Source: an uncultured Porphyromonadaceae bacterium
GTDB taxonomy: Bacteria; Bacteroidota; Bacteroidia; Bacteroidales; Barnesiellaceae
Assembly: GCA_900538555.1 (NCBI GenBank)
Contig: UPYI01000002.1
Span: forward strand, 124,001-188,000
DNA: 64,000 bases
Direction: 5' to 3'
Shown here: piece by piece, positions 26,471 through 33,706 of the stretch
Numbering within the stretch: position 1 is the first letter of the stretch
Layout of the letters: every line of letters begins with the position of its first letter
The notes under the pieces: generated by a model
The model's database searches: none
What the model was told of the DNA's origin: nothing
The model's input: the letters and a program-made list of their open reading frames with translations, nothing else
Program-made: the position numbers and the translations under genes

Positions 26471-27481
26471 TTAGATCGCGCGAACTTTTACGACGCTATC
26501 TTTTACTTTTACAATATAAACCTCACCCGGGTTGAATCCGAATGCGAAGTGACCGTTTTCAGCAACACCGGCAGCCACCTGCATACCGTTGGCACGGTAG
26601 ATAACAACGGGCAATGCTTCCGTCGTATTCAAGGTGAGACCTTCACGGGTTACAGCCACTTCCAGAGCCGGAACATCAAGACCTTCGACAGCCGACGAAC
26701 CGTAAACCAAAGCTACGTCATCGACACACAATTCGGCTTGACGGGCAACATCGAATCTCGGATCTTCGCGTTTCATAAAATCAGAGGCGGAGAAAACGAT
26801 ATTCATCTTTTCCGGCAGATCTGCCGTATAGTATTCGATAGCAATCTCTTGTTCCGTAAATTCGTCGATGTCTTGGCTGATTGTCAGTTCACCCAAACCG
26901 ATCAGCGTAACGCCTTCCGCACCAGCCAGCACCGAACTCATTTCGTCAGTATAGCTGGTAGACGCGATTTCATCGGCAGTCGTTACCGAACCTTTCCAAA
27001 AATAGATCTTGATGTTGGCAGCATCGGCTTCCACGCTGCTGTCGGCAGGTTTGTAATATTTTGCCTTGAACTGCATTTTCACCGGGCGGGCATCGAATGC
27101 CACACCGCCTTCGATAGCCAGGCTGCTATGACCCGGAGTAAAATAGTTGGCATTGATATACATCGTCGGATCGCCCAATGTCAGCATACCCGGCACGGTA
27201 AAACCATATTCCACACCCCAGTTAGAACCACCGGCAAACGTATTGGTAATGATAGGCCAGAAATTCGTTCCATCCTCACCTTTCGATACCGTTCCACATT
27301 TCATCGAACCGGAGAACGGGCTGGAAACACTGCACGAAACGGCATTCCAACCGGCAGGTTGCACCCCTTGGTTGCTTGCATCGCTTCCCCATTCACCATT
27401 AAAGTTATCCGACTCAAAATTTTCTCCCGACATCGGGAATGCCGCAAACAGACATAACGGCAAGAAGTAAATCTTTTTCAT
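26471..27481 (-). CDS. Secreted protein of unknown function, possibly carbohydrate-binding (PCMD-like)
   Basis: 336 aa from the ATG at 27481 (MKKIYFLPLCLFAAFPMSGENF, signal peptide); the upstream extension to 27619 is not signal-like and would overlap the divergent gene. Residues 25-260 form a beta-rich domain (SDNFNGEW at the start, FDARPVKMQFKAKYYKP in the middle) that reminds me of PCMD-type jelly rolls, but I am not sure. The C-terminus (VVIYRANGMQVAAG...PGEVYIVKVKDSVVKVRAI) looks like a type A sorting tail. It is upstream of, and probably in one operon with, the subtilase at 24332. Confidence 0.75.
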   Translation of the reverse strand: MKKIYFLPLCLFAAFPMSGENFESDNFNGEWGSDASNQGVQPAGWNAVSCSVSSPFSGSMKCGTVSKGEDGTNFWPIITNTFAGGSNWGVEYGFTVPGMLTLGDPTMYINANYFTPGHSSLAIEGGVAFDARPVKMQFKAKYYKPADSSVEADAANIKIYFWKGSVTTADEIASTSYTDEMSSVLAGAEGVTLIGLGELTISQDIDEFTEQEIAIEYYTADLPEKMNIVFSASDFMKREDPRFDVARQAELCVDDVALVYGSSAVEGLDVPALEVAVTREGLTLNTTEALPVVIYRANGMQVAAGVAENGHFAFGFNPGEVYIVKVKDSVVKVRAI

Positions 27482-27552
27482 AAATTCTGATTTTTTGTAA
27501 TTAATTGGGTTTAATAAAAGAGAAATAATTTTCATTATTGAATAATTATATT

Positions 27553-27571
27553 TTTCTTTGTCGCAAAGAAA
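27553..27571. promoter_or_regulatory. Perfect dyad in the divergent 27482-27638 spacer
   Basis: TTTCTTTG-tcg-CAAAGAAA, two 8-bp arms around a 3-bp centre, midway between the divergent genes at 27481 and 27639. Each arm is one base from the TAnnTTTG -7 box in its own direction, so it may be a pair of overlapping divergent -7 boxes or an operator. No -33 box fits either. Confidence 0.35.
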
Positions 27572-27638
27572 GATTTTTTTTTGGAAAAAAGAAAGTGCCA
27601 GAAAAGATTTAATATTCATTAAAGAAACATTTTACGCT

Positions 27639-28718
27639 ATGAAAAAGAAAAGTGTATTTATGAGCGCATGTCTGACAGCCCTTTTGATGGTCACTTCCTG
27701 CGACGACGGAAACGACACACCCAACAAACCCGATCAGGGAGACAAGACGCCCAAGAATTATGTAGAAACATCGTATGTCGATCTGGCGGCATTTATCGAA
27801 AAGAGTGCCGACGAGATATTCCCCACGTTCGGCGAAGCGACACAAGAGACCGACAGTCTGGGACGCACCGTCGTATATGTAAAAGACCAGAAACAGCATC
27901 CGTTCGCTGCCGTGTTCAACTTCGACGACGACAACAAGCTCAACCGCATCAGCATGCAACTGACTGCCGATACGGAGGTCGAAGCCGATCAGGTATGGAG
28001 CAATCTGCTCGAATCGCCGCGCGATTACAAGTTAGGAACTTTCTACGGTGCCAAATTCATTAACGGACAGACCGGAGAAGGCGGACTGAAACAGACACCG
28101 GAAGAGACTCTCGGTTTGCTCGACCCGAGCCATTCGACCATGATCTATTCGATATTCGGTATAGCCCGCGGCGTATATTGCTGCCCGGTAATGGATTACG
28201 ATCTGTTCCATGTAGAAATCTGCCGCAACTATTTCCCGTTGCGCTTCAATACGATCGGCAAATACCTCAACCGCAATATCGACGAAGTATTGAATGAAAA
28301 TTACGAAATCACCAACAAACTGCAATTCGGCACGGCGTTGGCATATCTCTACTTCAACAGCGCGATCGATAACAAAGGAAATTCGTACACGATGAACTTC
28401 GATTCGGATGCCTCACTGACTACGATCAAAGAAATCTCGATCTATATTCCCGACAGCGACGAAAGCAAACTGATCGCTCAATGGAAAGATATGATCCTGA
28501 ATTCGGAAGAGTATCTGTTGGGAACTCCGATAAAATACTACGTGACCGATGTGTTCGGCAGCGAATTGCAGACTCTCGCCACACCGCAGGATGCGATCGA
28601 CCTGTACGAGGTAAACGGACGCGCCAACGGTATCATCGCTCAATACGAATCGGAAAACAGCATCAATTCTCTGATTCTGAACAAAGACTACGCTTATGTA
28701 ATGGTAAGAGCTAAATAA
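27639..28718 (+). CDS. Lipoprotein of unknown function
   Basis: 359 aa from the ATG at 27639 (MKKKSVFMSACLTALLMVTSCDDGNDTPNKPDQ, lipobox ending at Cys21 followed by an acidic linker that fits surface display). The body (about 40-355) is alpha/beta with repeated ADEIFPTFGEAT-like and AQWKDMILNSEEYLLGTPIKYY segments. I recognise no family or catalytic motif. It stands alone: divergent from the secreted protein at 27481 and ended by a strong terminator at 28741-28792. Confidence 0.75.
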   Translation: MKKKSVFMSACLTALLMVTSCDDGNDTPNKPDQGDKTPKNYVETSYVDLAAFIEKSADEIFPTFGEATQETDSLGRTVVYVKDQKQHPFAAVFNFDDDNKLNRISMQLTADTEVEADQVWSNLLESPRDYKLGTFYGAKFINGQTGEGGLKQTPEETLGLLDPSHSTMIYSIFGIARGVYCCPVMDYDLFHVEICRNYFPLRFNTIGKYLNRNIDEVLNENYEITNKLQFGTALAYLYFNSAIDNKGNSYTMNFDSDASLTTIKEISIYIPDSDESKLIAQWKDMILNSEEYLLGTPIKYYVTDVFGSELQTLATPQDAIDLYEVNGRANGIIAQYESENSINSLILNKDYAYVMVRAK

Positions 28719-28740
28719 CATCTGCCCCACCGTCTTATTG

Positions 28741-28792
28741 AAACAGCGGGGAGGAGTATCAGACAACACCGGCACTCCTCCCCGCTGTTTTT
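28741..28792 (+). terminator. Strong intrinsic terminator
   Basis: Perfect 17-bp stem (28741-28757 with 28774-28790, arm AAACAGCGGGGAGGAGT), 16-nt loop, followed by T residues. It lies 23 bp after the lipoprotein stop and also faces the end of the convergent phage-like cassette, so it may serve both strands. Confidence 0.8.
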
Positions 28793-28805
28793 CAAATCGC
28801 ATCGG

Positions 28806-29033
28806 TTACGCCTCTTCCCCGTCGGCAGTTATCCGGTCGATCTCGTCCAACCGCTTGCGCCGTTGTTCCTGTTGCAGGCGTTCCGCCTCCTCTTCGGGAA
28901 TCTCCGTATAGTTCCCTACCGAATCGGTCACCCCCAGATAAAACGTTTTACCGAATACCGTACGTTCCGTATCGGTAAGCACCATGCCGTCGGAAGCCGA
29001 CAATTTAATTACTTGTATTGTATTTTGTTCCAT
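28806..29033 (-). CDS. Small phage-tail-neighbour-like protein
   Basis: 75 aa, no signal peptide. It starts MEQNTIQVIKLSASDGMVLTD, contains YLGVTDSVGNYTEIPEEEA and ends in a charged helix. Small proteins with this look often follow tail-fibre-type genes in Bacteroidales prophages; that is from memory, not a database hit. It is the last gene of a four-gene minus-strand cassette, 35 bp after the 478-aa gene. Function unknown. Confidence 0.6.
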   Translation of the reverse strand: MEQNTIQVIKLSASDGMVLTDTERTVFGKTFYLGVTDSVGNYTEIPEEEAERLQQEQRRKRLDEIDRITADGEEA

Positions 29034-29068
29034 ATCCTATATCTTACCTATTATTATATTGTTATTCG

Positions 29069-30505
29069 TTATCGGGTCACAGTCCAGCCCTTCGTCGCCA
29101 CCGACGCCAACGTCTCCTCACCGATGTCGGAAGCCCCGGTCGCACCGACAATGGAAACCGTGCGGGTAATCCCGTCGGCAGCACTACTGACATCGGGCAG
29201 CAAAGCCAAAATCGCCCGGATACCGTCCCCGTCAATATCGCTGTAACTGATATCGAGTTGCGGGGCTGCACCGTCGAAAGGCGACTGAGGAGAGAAACTC
29301 AATCCCTTGATCCGGCACAGTTCATGGCTCGCACCGTTGGCATGCAACACACTGAATTTGGTATTCGGCAAAGCTATCACACCCCGGTAACCGCATCCCG
29401 AAAACGCCTGAGTACCATCGACCTTCGCCACATTTTCTCCCAGATCGGCTGGCAGCACGAGGCGTTTCAACCGGCTGGTACCCGAAAGCATGTACTTGAT
29501 GCTGGCACAATCGGGCATCGTATCGGGAAAAACGATCTCTTCGATTTGCGTATTGCCTTGAAAACTGTAATTGGCGGTAAGCATCTCCGTCCCGTCCGAC
29601 GGAAAAATCACCCGACAAATCCGGGAATAGGCGAATCCACGATACACCGACCGGGCAGAGCTATCCACCTCGCTGAAATCGAGCGACATCTCATTGTCGT
29701 AGTTCCGATAAAAAACCGAATCGGTATAAATATCGCTGTCGGCAGCCACCACCAACGGACGGTTCATCCGGGCAATCGAATTGTCCAAAGCATCGTTCGG
29801 CAGTTTCGTACACACGGCACCCTCATCCACAATCAGATGTTTCACCGTCTGGTTCATTTTCAGCACCGGCACATGATAATGCTCGCCGACCATTCGTATC
29901 GCTTCCAGATGGGGATACGACAGCAGATGCCCCATCGACGATTCGCACCCGAACGTAATCGTCCCCGTGACGGTCTCACCGCCGAAACAGATGTATTTCA
30001 ACGACGATACGACACCGCCCACACGTTCCGAGTCAGGTCCGTTCACAAAATTCATATTGTCCGTACGTTCCGTACAAGACACTTTCACGATCCAGAACTC
30101 ATTGCCCTGCGAATCGACCTGCCCCGTACCCGGCGTATAGACATGGTCGTGGCAGAACTTCCATTCCGTTTCGACCGTGCCGTCGCCCCAATCGACCGTT
30201 CCGGCAAAGAAACTGTTGAAACAAAACACAATGCCTTCGCTATCGACCGGAGGCTCATCGGTCACCACCGCCACAAAGCCGTACGTCGGACATAAGGCAG
30301 CCAGATCGCCCCATTCCGGTCGCGGTTGATACTCTCCTATGCTCTCTACGGCTGCGGCAAATTGCGACACCGGAGTCTGCCCGTCGATCCTGCCGCCCTT
30401 CCGTGCGATAGCGGCACGCACATCGCCTGCCAAAAGATCGCATTTCTGAATAGCGGCATCGAGCTGCGCTCCGGTATATGTACTTTTATAAATATTCATT
30501 GACAT
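29069..30505 (-). CDS. Phage tail-tip/fibre-like protein with leucine-rich/BspA-like C-terminal part
   Basis: 478 aa, no signal peptide. The N-terminus (NIYKSTYTGAQLDAAIQKC) has the TGAQxDxAI motif I associate with phage tail fibre or baseplate-linked proteins of gut Bacteroidales. The rest carries a PKD-like strand (FAGTVDWGDGTVETEW, about 95-110) and irregular leucine-rich BspA-like repeats (about 200-450, IEEIVFPDTMP, LKRLVLPADLG). The ATG at 30499 overlaps the upstream stop as ATGA and is an equally good start (476 aa). It is third in the cassette. A host adhesin is the alternative, but the missing export signal argues against it. Confidence 0.65.
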   Translation of the reverse strand: MSMNIYKSTYTGAQLDAAIQKCDLLAGDVRAAIARKGGRIDGQTPVSQFAAAVESIGEYQPRPEWGDLAALCPTYGFVAVVTDEPPVDSEGIVFCFNSFFAGTVDWGDGTVETEWKFCHDHVYTPGTGQVDSQGNEFWIVKVSCTERTDNMNFVNGPDSERVGGVVSSLKYICFGGETVTGTITFGCESSMGHLLSYPHLEAIRMVGEHYHVPVLKMNQTVKHLIVDEGAVCTKLPNDALDNSIARMNRPLVVAADSDIYTDSVFYRNYDNEMSLDFSEVDSSARSVYRGFAYSRICRVIFPSDGTEMLTANYSFQGNTQIEEIVFPDTMPDCASIKYMLSGTSRLKRLVLPADLGENVAKVDGTQAFSGCGYRGVIALPNTKFSVLHANGASHELCRIKGLSFSPQSPFDGAAPQLDISYSDIDGDGIRAILALLPDVSSAADGITRTVSIVGATGASDIGEETLASVATKGWTVTR

Positions 30506-30690
30506 ACGGTTTTAATAAACAAATCGACTTTCGCCCCGGAATAGACAGAAGTATGACGCGCCCCGGCTGTCGAATAGAAACTACCGTCAGCCCCCCGAAG
30601 ATAGCCACTTCCGGAAAGGCGGAAATTGATGCGAGCCAAAAAGCAGGCGATCATCCGGCGAATACCCATAAATCCGAAACGGGAAATCAT
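30496..30690 (-). CDS. Small cassette protein of unknown function
   Basis: 64 aa, basic and Arg-rich at the N-terminus (MISRFGFMGIRRMIACF). No family is recognised. Support for a real gene is the coupling on both sides: its ATG overlaps the stop of the 92-aa gene (ATGA, 30690-30687), and its own stop overlaps an ATG of the tail-like gene (ATGA, 30499-30496). Confidence 0.55.
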   Translation of the reverse strand: MISRFGFMGIRRMIACFLARINFRLSGSGYLRGADGSFYSTAGARHTSVYSGAKVDLFIKTVCQ

Positions 30691-30965
30691 AATGTCACTC
30701 CTCCTATATTACAGTTGCCGGTTACCGCCAGTTGCATTCCCGGCGTAACTGCAAAATACTCCACTCCTCCTTCCGGAATCTTCAATGCCGCAGCACTGCT
30801 GCCGCTCTCCTTGATCGTCGTCGCACCGACCGCATACACCCGGATAACCTTTCCGGTAGTCCGTACGGTTTTCGATCCGCTCACATCCACGCATGCCAAA
30901 ACCGGACAGACCTGCAACGCATGCTGATTTTCGTCCACCGGCAATTGTAATTTCTCATTCGCCAT
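30687..30965 (-). CDS. Small phage-like structural protein candidate
   Basis: 92 aa, no signal peptide, predicted mostly beta (MANEKLQLPVDENQHALQVC at the N-terminus, then short VIRVYAVGATTI strands). It resembles a small decoration or tail-associated protein in character only; I know no family. First gene of the four-gene minus-strand cassette. I saw no convincing promoter in the upstream spacer. Confidence 0.55.
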   Translation of the reverse strand: MANEKLQLPVDENQHALQVCPVLACVDVSGSKTVRTTGKVIRVYAVGATTIKESGSSAAALKIPEGGVEYFAVTPGMQLAVTGNCNIGGVTL

Positions 30966-31105
30966 AAATTCTATCGTTTTAATAATGATGAATAGTCATT
31001 GCGGGCAGGAAATCCCGACCCTTTCTTCCGACCGTAAAAGTAGACGGCAAAAACAACCGGAAGATGCGATAAAACAAAAAAGAGAAAAAAAGATCGGTCA
31101 ATCTG

Positions 31106-31136
31106 TTGTGTATTAGAAATAATAAGCGTAATTTTG
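31106..31136 (+). promoter_or_regulatory. rplU-rpmA promoter
   Basis: -33 TTG at 31106-31108 and -7 TAATTTTG at 31129-31136, separated by 20 bp. Predicted transcript start near 31143, giving a leader of about 76 nt before the L21 start. The rest of the 30966-31218 spacer shows nothing else I can name. Confidence 0.7.
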
Positions 31137-31218
31137 TGCGCTGATTCTGAAACAGGCTCAAATTAAGAGGTGCAAAATGCCCCGCCTGACAGAGATAACC
31201 TGTAAATATAATTAACAG

Positions 31219-31554
31219 ATGTACGTTATTGTAGAAATTCAGGGACAACAATTCAAAGCCGAAGCAGGTAAGAAATTGTTCGTTCACTACTTGGGAGCTG
31301 AACACGGTGCAGTTCTCGAATTCGAAAGAGTGTTGCTCGTCGATAAAGACGGCGCAGTTACCGTAGGTGCTCCTACCGTAGATGGAGCAAAAGTTGTTTG
31401 CGAGGTCGTATCGAACGACGGATACGGAAAGAAAGGTCTCGTAAAAGGTGAAAGAATTATTGTCTTCAAAAAGAAAAGAAGAAAAGGTTACCGCAAACGC
31501 AATGGTCACCGCCAATATTTCACCGAAGTGTTAGTTAAAGAAATTGTTGCTTAA
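31219..31554 (+). CDS. rplU: 50S ribosomal protein L21
   Basis: 111 aa. It has the L21 fold from MYVIVEIQGQQFKAEAGKK at the N-terminus to the basic KKRRKGYRKRNGHRQ stretch near residues 85-100, which contacts 23S rRNA. Length and order (rplU then rpmA, 22 bp apart) are as in most bacteria. Confidence 0.98.
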   Translation: MYVIVEIQGQQFKAEAGKKLFVHYLGAEHGAVLEFERVLLVDKDGAVTVGAPTVDGAKVVCEVVSNDGYGKKGLVKGERIIVFKKKRRKGYRKRNGHRQYFTEVLVKEIVA

Positions 31555-31576
31555 CCCCTATTAAAATTCTAAGAAA

Positions 31577-31834
31577 ATGGCACATAAGAAAGGTGTTGGT
31601 AGTTCGAAGAACGGCCGTGAATCGGAAAGCAAACGATTAGGCATCAAAGTATTTGGTGGTCAAGTAGCCAAAGCCGGTAATATCTTGGTTCGCCAAAGAG
31701 GCACAGTTCACCATCCGGGTGACAATGTTGGAATGGGTAAAGACCACACGCTGTTTGCATTGGTAAACGGTACGGTGGTATTCCGCAAACGCAAAGACAA
31801 CCGTTCTTTCGTTTCCGTTGAGCCCCTCAACTAA
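31577..31834 (+). CDS. rpmA: 50S ribosomal protein L27
   Basis: 85 aa, starting MAHKKGVGSSKNGRESESKR with the conserved KRLGIKVFGGQ core and VRQRGT. There is no N-terminal propeptide of the Firmicutes type: the mature AHKKG end follows the initiator Met. Second gene of the rplU operon; an intrinsic terminator follows at 31867. Confidence 0.98.
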   Translation: MAHKKGVGSSKNGRESESKRLGIKVFGGQVAKAGNILVRQRGTVHHPGDNVGMGKDHTLFALVNGTVVFRKRKDNRSFVSVEPLN

Positions 31835-31866
31835 TCTGCGTTTATAATTTTTATAAACATACAACG

Positions 31867-31902
31867 CGCCGTGCAATCCACCGATTGTACGGCGTTTTGT
31901 TT
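31867..31902 (+). terminator. Intrinsic terminator of rplU-rpmA
   Basis: 12-bp stem (CGCCGTGCAATC, 31867-31878, with 31883-31894, one G-U pair), loop CACC, then TTTTGTTT. It sits 32 bp after rpmA and just before the phosphatase start at 31918. Confidence 0.85.
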
Positions 31903-31917
31903 AAAAAGCAATTCGTT

Positions 31918-32412
31918 ATGGAATACATCAAGAGACAGATACTGTTCGTTTGTTTAGGAAATATCTGCCGCTCTCCGGCGGCGGAAGGTATCTTCCGCCA
32001 CCTCATGAAACAACAAGGCATCGACTCGATCGGTGTAGATTCGGCAGGCACTTACGGAGGTCATGCAGGAGAACTGCCCGACCCGCGGATGCGGGCGCAT
32101 GCGGCACGGCGCGGATATTTGCTCGAACACCGCTCACGTCCGGTACGCCCCGCCGATTTCGAACGGTTTGACTTGATTCTGGCAATGGACGACAGCAATT
32201 ACGACACGCTCCGCGACCGGGCAAACACCCCCGAAGAAGCGGCAAAAGTGCAGCGTATGACCGATTATTGCCGGCACTATCCGGTAGACCATGTTCCCGA
32301 TCCCTATTATTCGGGGGCGGACGGATTCGAAAATGTACTCAATATACTGGAAGATGCCTGTGCCGGACTGCTGGATGCACTTACGAAAGAGATTTGTATT
32401 ACCTTTAAATAA
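31918..32412 (+). CDS. Low-molecular-weight protein tyrosine phosphatase
   Basis: 164 aa from the ATG at 31918; an upstream TTG at 31885 lies inside the terminator and is rejected. The active-site loop CLGNICRSP (Cys12, Arg18) and the general-acid loop VPDPYYSG are both intact, so it should hydrolyse phosphotyrosine or a similar aromatic phosphate. The length is normal. It may be reached by read-through from rpmA, as no separate promoter is evident. Its partner kinase is not in the window. Confidence 0.95.
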   Translation: MEYIKRQILFVCLGNICRSPAAEGIFRHLMKQQGIDSIGVDSAGTYGGHAGELPDPRMRAHAARRGYLLEHRSRPVRPADFERFDLILAMDDSNYDTLRDRANTPEEAAKVQRMTDYCRHYPVDHVPDPYYSGADGFENVLNILEDACAGLLDALTKEICITFK

Positions 32413-32445
32413 AACAAACGAAACCTCAACATTGCCTCAATAAAC

Positions 32446-32476
32446 TTGGCTCTGTTTTCGGCTTGCATTATCTTTA
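32446..32476 (+). promoter_or_regulatory. mnmA upstream promoter (copy 1)
   Basis: -33 TTG 32446-32448, 20-bp spacer, -7 TATCTTTA 32469-32476 (one mismatch to TAnnTTTG). Weaker of the two copies. Confidence 0.5.
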
Positions 32477-32514
32477 CAGAAAATAAGCTGCGCCTCAACA
32501 TAGGTCAAGTGAAC

Positions 32515-32545
32515 TTGCCTCTGTTTTCGGCTTGCATTATTTTTG
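32515..32545 (+). promoter_or_regulatory. mnmA proximal promoter (copy 2)
   Basis: -33 TTG 32515-32517, 20-bp spacer, -7 TATTTTTG 32538-32545 (full consensus). Predicted transcript start near 32552, about 39 nt before the mnmA ATG. Confidence 0.65.
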
Positions 32546-32590
32546 TAAAACGGCGGAGAAAAGGCGCAAAGGCAAAAAAGCGAAAAAGCA

Positions 32591-33706
32591 ATGGAAAAGA
32601 AATGTAGAGTGTTGGTAGGTATGAGCGGCGGCATAGACAGCTCGGCTGTATGTATGTTGCTGCAAGAACAAGGCTACGATGTAGTCGGGATGACTTTGCG
32701 GATGTGGGACTTGCCCGCTCATTTCCCCACTCCGGGGCAGACCGAACCGCAACATGCACTCGAAGCCCGGGAGCTGGCGGAACGGTTAGGCATACCGCAC
32801 CACACCCTCGACATCCGCAAAGAGTTTCGGGAAGAAGTGGTGCAATCTTTCATCGACGAATACATGAACGGACGCACACCCAATCCCTGCGTCATGTGCA
32901 ACCGCTATTTCAAATGGAAATACCTCCTTTCCGAAGCCGACCGGTTAGGATGCGATTTTGTCGCCACCGGGCACTATGCCCGCATAGAACAGACCGACGG
33001 GCACTATACCCTGCTGCAAGGAATCGACCCGAAGAAAGACCAGTCCTATTTCCTCTGGCGGCTCGGGCAGAAAGAATTGTCGCGCACGCTATTCCCCTTA
33101 GGCGGAATGACCAAAGAGTATATCAAATCGTATGTGCTCGAACGCGGATTCAAGGAGAAAGTAGAAAAGAAAGAGAGCATGGAGGTCTGCTTCATCCCGG
33201 GCGACTACCGCGACTTCCTGCGCGAAATGATTCCCGGACTGGACGAACAGGTGGCAGGCGGATTTTTCGTAGACCGCATCGGCCGAAAAATCGGGCAGCA
33301 CAAGGGGTTCCCGTTCTACACCATCGGACAACGTAAAGGATTGGAGATCGCATTGGGAAAACCGGCTTACGTCATCAAGATCAACGCTGTAAAGAATACG
33401 ATCCGTCTGGGCGATGCCGAAGAATTGCTTACCCGCGAAATGCTGGTAGAGCATCCGGAATTCGAAAACAGGGAACGTTATGCCGATCGTACCATATCGG
33501 TACGTATCCGCTACCGAAGCACACCGTTGCCCGCCCGCATACAGCCGCTCGACGACGGCAACCTGAAAGTCGTCTTCGAGAAAGACGCATCGGCAATCAC
33601 TCCCGGACAATCGGCGGTGTTCTACGACGGCGACCGGGTAATCGGCGGAGGAATTATCGCCGACCAACGCGCACTGAAACGATATCAAACCCCAAAGGAA
33701 GCATGA
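32591..33706 (+). CDS. mnmA: tRNA-specific 2-thiouridylase MnmA
   Basis: 371 aa. It has the PP-loop GMSGGIDSS (residues 10-18) for adenylation of U34, the catalytic Cys in GRTPNPCVMCNRYFKW, the second Cys in MEVCFIPGDYRDFL, and the C-terminal beta-barrel with FYTIGQRKGL. It makes 2-thiouridine at the wobble position of Lys, Glu and Gln tRNAs. It is first in an operon with a subtilase and the exonuclease VII genes; its stop overlaps the next ATG (ATGA). Confidence 0.97.
   Translation: MEKKCRVLVGMSGGIDSSAVCMLLQEQGYDVVGMTLRMWDLPAHFPTPGQTEPQHALEARELAERLGIPHHTLDIRKEFREEVVQSFIDEYMNGRTPNPCVMCNRYFKWKYLLSEADRLGCDFVATGHYARIEQTDGHYTLLQGIDPKKDQSYFLWRLGQKELSRTLFPLGGMTKEYIKSYVLERGFKEKVEKKESMEVCFIPGDYRDFLREMIPGLDEQVAGGFFVDRIGRKIGQHKGFPFYTIGQRKGLEIALGKPAYVIKINAVKNTIRLGDAEELLTREMLVEHPEFENRERYADRTISVRIRYRSTPLPARIQPLDDGNLKVVFEKDASAITPGQSAVFYDGDRVIGGGIIADQRALKRYQTPKEA

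Larger units (their letters stand above)
32424..32546 (+). repeat. Tandem duplication of a 54-nt promoter-bearing element
   Basis: Copies at 32424-32477 and 32493-32546, period 69 nt. Both start CCTCAACAT and share TCTGTTTTCGGCTTGCATTA; the 5' half is less conserved. Each carries a TTG -33 and a TAnnTTTx -7 with the same 20-bp spacer, so the duplication doubles the mnmA promoter. Confidence 0.75.

Noticed and set aside
25136..27457. 773-codon plus-strand open frame
   Set aside because: Antisense to the subtilase and the 26471 gene, whose signal peptides and catalytic motifs are clear.
28806..30965. Complete prophage
   Set aside because: Only four small genes of possible phage type; no integrase, terminase, capsid or lysis genes and no attachment-site repeats were seen.
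31885..31917. Upstream TTG start of the tyrosine phosphatase
   Set aside because: It falls within the rpmA terminator, and the phosphatase family starts close to the CLGNICRSP loop, as the ATG at 31918 gives.
32424..32546. Short minus-strand frames beginning ATGCAAGCCGAAAACAG
   Set aside because: They arise because the promoter repeat reads open on the reverse strand; no protein features.
33098..33688. 196-codon minus-strand frame over mnmA
   Set aside because: Antisense to a certain mnmA gene and without recognisable features.
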